From: Calliopsis andreniformis
Taxonomy: Eukaryota; Arthropoda; Insecta; Hymenoptera; Andrenidae
Length of the DNA: 64,000 nt
Assembly (NCBI RefSeq): GCF_051401765.1
Contig: NW_027480429.1
Location: 13,768,157 to 13,832,156 of the forward strand
Direction of reading: 5' to 3'
Part shown: positions 61,761-64,000 of the stretch, piece by piece
How positions within the stretch are numbered: the stretch's first letter is position 1
How the letters are laid out: every line of letters starts with the position of its first letter
Notes under the pieces: model-generated
What the model was told of the DNA's origin: nothing
Seen by the model: only the letters and a program-made list of their open reading frames with translations
Database searches by the model: none
Program-made: the position numbers and the translations under genes

Positions 61761-64000
61761 AGTTAGTTCCTTAGAAGTCAACGCCCGAAGCATAAAATAC
61801 AAAATACATAGAACAGTTTTTCCATCGTATAAAACGAATAATAGCAACCAGTGTGAAAGTTATGATCATTTCTACGTTCCGGCAACCTAGGCTTCACCCC
61901 AGGGCGTTGTTCCACCAGATCGAACAGTTAGGGCCTAAGAAGGCAACGCCAGAAGCATAAAATACAATATAAATATAACAGTTTTTCCATCGTATAAAAC
62001 GAATAATAGCAAACCGTGTGAAAGTTATGATCATTTCTACGTTCCGGCAACCTAGGCTTCACCCCAGGGCGTTGTTGCACCAGATCGAATAGTTAGGGGC
62101 TAAGAAGTGAACGCCAGCAGCATAAAATACAATAAAAATACAACAGCCTTTTCATCGTATAACAGGAATAATTGCAACAAGCGTGAAAGTAATGATCATT
62201 TCGGCGTTTCGGGCATCCTAGACTTAACCCTGAGGCATTGCTCCACCAGATCGTATAGTTAGGACCGTAGAAGTCACGCCCGAACCATAAAATGCAAAAA
62301 AAATACAACAGTGTTACCATCATATAAAACGAATAATTGCAACCAGTATGAACGTTATGGTCATTTCTACTTTCCGGGCAACCTAGGCTTCACCCTAGGG
62401 CGTTGCTCCAACAGATGGAATAGTTAGGGCCTTAGAAGTCAATGGCCGAAGCATAAAATACAAAATAAATAGAACAGTTTTTCCATCGTATAAAACGAAT
62501 AATTGCTACCGGTGTGAAAGTTATTCCCATTTCTACGTTCCGGGCAACCTAGGCTTCACTCTCGGGCGTTGCTCTACCAGATCGAATAGATAGAGCCATA
62601 GAAGTCAACACCACAAGCATAAAATACACTAAAGATGCAACAGTTTATCCATCGTATAACAGGAATAATTGCAACCAGTGTGAAGGTAATGGTATGTCCT
62701 ACGTTCCGAGCCAGCTTGGCTTCACCCTAGGGTGTTCCTAAACCAGATCGAATAGTTAGGGCCTTAGAAGTCAATGCCCCAAGCATAAAATACAAAATAA
62801 ATAGAACAGTTTTTCCATTGTATAAAACGAATAATAGTAACCAGTGTGAAAGTTATGGTCATTTCTACGTTCCGGGCAACCTAGGCCTCACTCTAGGGCG
62901 GTGCACCACCAGATCGAATAGTTAGTGCCTTAGAAGTCAACGCCCGAAGCATAAACTACAAAATAAATAGAACAGTTTTTCCATTGTATAAAACGAATAA
63001 TTGCTACCAGTGTGAAAGTTATGGTCATTTCTACGTGCCGGGCAACCTAGGCTTCACTCTAGGGCGTTGCTCCACCAGATCGAATAGCTAGGGCCTTAGA
63101 AGTCAACGCCAGAGGCATAAAATACAATAAAGATGCAACAGTTTTTCCATCGTATGAAACGAACAATTGAAACCAGTGTAAAAGTAATGGTCATTTCTAC
63201 GTTCCGGGCAACCTAGGTTTCACCCTAGGACGCTGCTCCACCAGAACGAACAGTTAGTGCCCTAGAAGTCAGCGCCAGAAGCATAAAATACAATATAAAT
63301 ACAACAGTTTTTCCATTGTATAAAACGAATAATTGCTACCAGTGTGAAAGTGATGGTCATTTCTACGTTCCGGGCGACCTAGGCTTCACTCTAGGGCGTT
63401 GTTCCAACACATCGAAAAGTTAGGGCCTAAGAAGTCAACGCCAGAAGCATAAAATACAATATAAATATAACAGTTTTTCCATCGTATAGAACGAATAATA
63501 GCAACTGGTGTGAAAGCTCTGGTCATTTCTACGTTCCGGGCAACCTAGGCTTCACTCTAGGGCGTTGCTCCACCAGATCGAATAGTTAGGGCCTTAGAAG
63601 TCAACGCCCGAAGCAAAAATACAATAAATATACAAGAGTTTTTCCATCGTATAACAGGAATAATTGCAACCAGTGTGAAAGTGATGGTCATTTCTACGTT
63701 CTGGGCAACCTAGGCTTCACTCTAGGGCGTCGTTCCGCCAGATCGAATAGTTAGGGCCTAAGAAGTCAACGCCAGAAGCATAAAATACAATATAAATATA
63801 ACAGATATCCATCGTATAAAACGAATAATTGCAACAAGTATGAAAGTTGTGGTTATTTCTACTTTCCGGGCAACCTAGGCTTCACCCTAGGGCGTTCCTC
63901 CAACAGATTGAATAGTTAGGGCCTTAGAAGTCAACGCCTGAAGCATAATATACAAAATAAATAGAACAGTTTTTCCATCGTATAAAACGAATAATTGCTA
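61761..64000 (+). repeat. Mixed monomers at the right edge
   Basis: About 13 monomers lie here, and the last is cut by the window end. Two neighbouring units near 61876 and 62040 share a one-base loss (TTCCGGCAACC) and ATGATCATTTC, so one is a copy of the other. The unit at 62103-62268 is the seventh variant monomer. Short losses are seen near 62276 (GTCACGCCC) and 63613 (GAAGCAAAAATAC). The array continues beyond the window. Confidence 0.88.
63540..63568. other. Imperfect dyad (potential hairpin) in the GC-rich half; example copy
   Basis: This is one clean example of a structure present in most monomers at about positions 110-138. The left arm is GCAAC followed by CTAG. The right arm is CTAG, a GGC bulge, then GTTGC. 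The 8-base loop is GCTTCACT. This gives nine base pairs with a 3-base bulge. In RNA two further pairs and one G-U wobble could extend the base of the stem. The left arm includes the palindrome CCTAGG (114-119). Monomers with CACCCTAGGG in place of CACTCTAGGG carry a second CCTAGG. Folding in the cell is not shown by the sequence. I saw no convincing compensatory changes between the arms. Confidence 0.7.

Larger units (their letters stand above)
1..64000 (+). repeat. Tandem satellite array, ~166-bp monomer, ~385 units
   Basis: The window is filled from end to end by head-to-tail copies of one unit of about 166 bp. Landmarks, counted from the G of GAAGTCAACGCC, are GCATAAAATAC near 17-27, an AT-rich stretch to about 70, TTGCAACCAGTG near 69-80, ATGGTCATTTCTACG near 89-103, CCGGGCAACCTAGG near 106-119, CTCTAGGGCGTTGCTCC near 125-141 and GATCGAATAGTTAGGG near 147-161. 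Every unit I followed has the same orientation, and I saw no inversion or unrelated insert. The unit start moves from about -2 to 63927, which is 385 periods plus only 19 bp. A long array of this kind is typical of eukaryotic centromeric or pericentromeric heterochromatin; that location is an inference. I do not recognise the family. Confidence 0.97.

Noticed and set aside
1..64000. CRISPR array, because of regular repeats
   Set aside because: Units are contiguous, with no spacers. The whole 166 bp is conserved and far exceeds a CRISPR repeat, and no cas gene is present.
1..64000. CENP-B box
   Set aside because: The nearest match is TTTCGGGCAACCTAGG in some units, which fits the first core but has TAGG where CGGG is required. 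The reverse complement gives no match in the consensus.
1..64000. Telomere-like TTAGGG hexamer once per monomer (about 156-161)
   Set aside because: It is a single hexamer in a longer conserved context, never in tandem. Chance occurrence of a 6-mer is a sufficient explanation.
1..64000. Origin from a tRNA-derived SINE or 5S gene (internal A and B box promoter)
   Set aside because: CGTTCCGGGCAACC only loosely resembles a B box, and no A box stands at the right distance. I see no 5S or tRNA core.
1..64000. Monomer made of two ~83-bp half-units
   Set aside because: CGAATA followed by TT-containing sequence occurs at about 62 and about 149, and GCAACC at about 71 and about 110. The two spacings disagree and the rest of the halves do not align.
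1..64000. Tandem gene for a repetitive protein
   Set aside because: The period is not a multiple of three, and stops such as TAG in CTAGG and GTTAGG recur in every frame cycle. No frame stays open beyond about two monomers.
1..64000. Compensatory changes supporting the hairpin
   Set aside because: Common arm variants such as GTTGG, GTCGC or GCATC are not matched by complementary changes in the other arm in the units I checked, so covariation is not claimed.

Overview
The whole 64 kb window is one uninterrupted tandem satellite DNA array. I find no gene, no RNA gene and no mobile element in it. The repeat unit is about 166 bp, always head-to-tail in the same orientation. About 385 complete units fit, plus a partial unit at each edge. 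In this answer monomer position 1 is the first G of GAAGTCAACGCC, and window base 1 is about monomer position 4. The unit has an AT-rich half (about positions 19-70, with A-runs and one T5 run) and a GC-richer half (about 101-145). My hand consensus has 71 G+C in 166, about 43%. A dense satellite of this size, with a unit near chromatosome length and nested higher-order repeats, points to a eukaryotic chromosome, most likely centromeric or pericentromeric heterochromatin. I do not recognise the satellite family and cannot name the organism. Neither edge of the array is reached.

The interest lies in the layered organisation. Neighbouring monomers differ at many positions, but multi-monomer blocks recur almost exactly at multiples of 166 bp. 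From left to right: mixed monomers (1-1158); a local subfamily and a 7-mer higher-order repeat of 1162 bp (1159-5790); mixed monomers that supply blocks found again later (5790-10390); a 13-mer of 2158 bp in tandem (10391-14706); a mosaic stretch (14707-17540); a 17-mer of 2824 bp in tandem (17541-23188); a partial third 13-mer copy (about 23574-24690); a 3-mer repeat (24730-25460); a more diverged stretch (25461-30400); a 10-mer array of 1661-1662 bp (about 30400-36500); a 12-mer of 1992 bp plus a returned 10-mer fragment (36500-40490); scrambled copies of these blocks (40490-58610); a 12-mer-spaced repeat of 1989 bp (58610-61760); and mixed monomers to the end.

No genes work together here. 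Open frames of 60-100 codons on both strands are by-products of the repeat. The period is 1 modulo 3, so the frame shifts in every unit, and the predicted peptides recur only because the DNA does. Features worth attention are an imperfect dyad in the GC-rich half of most monomers, a seven-copy variant monomer that breaks this dyad and gains a different palindrome, two duplication junctions that fall in the same few bases of the monomer, related blocks 24-50 kb apart, and one 28-bp internal duplication in a unit otherwise strictly held near 166 bp.

All repeat boundaries and mismatch counts were read by eye. They should be treated as accurate to a few bases at the named junctions and to about one monomer elsewhere.
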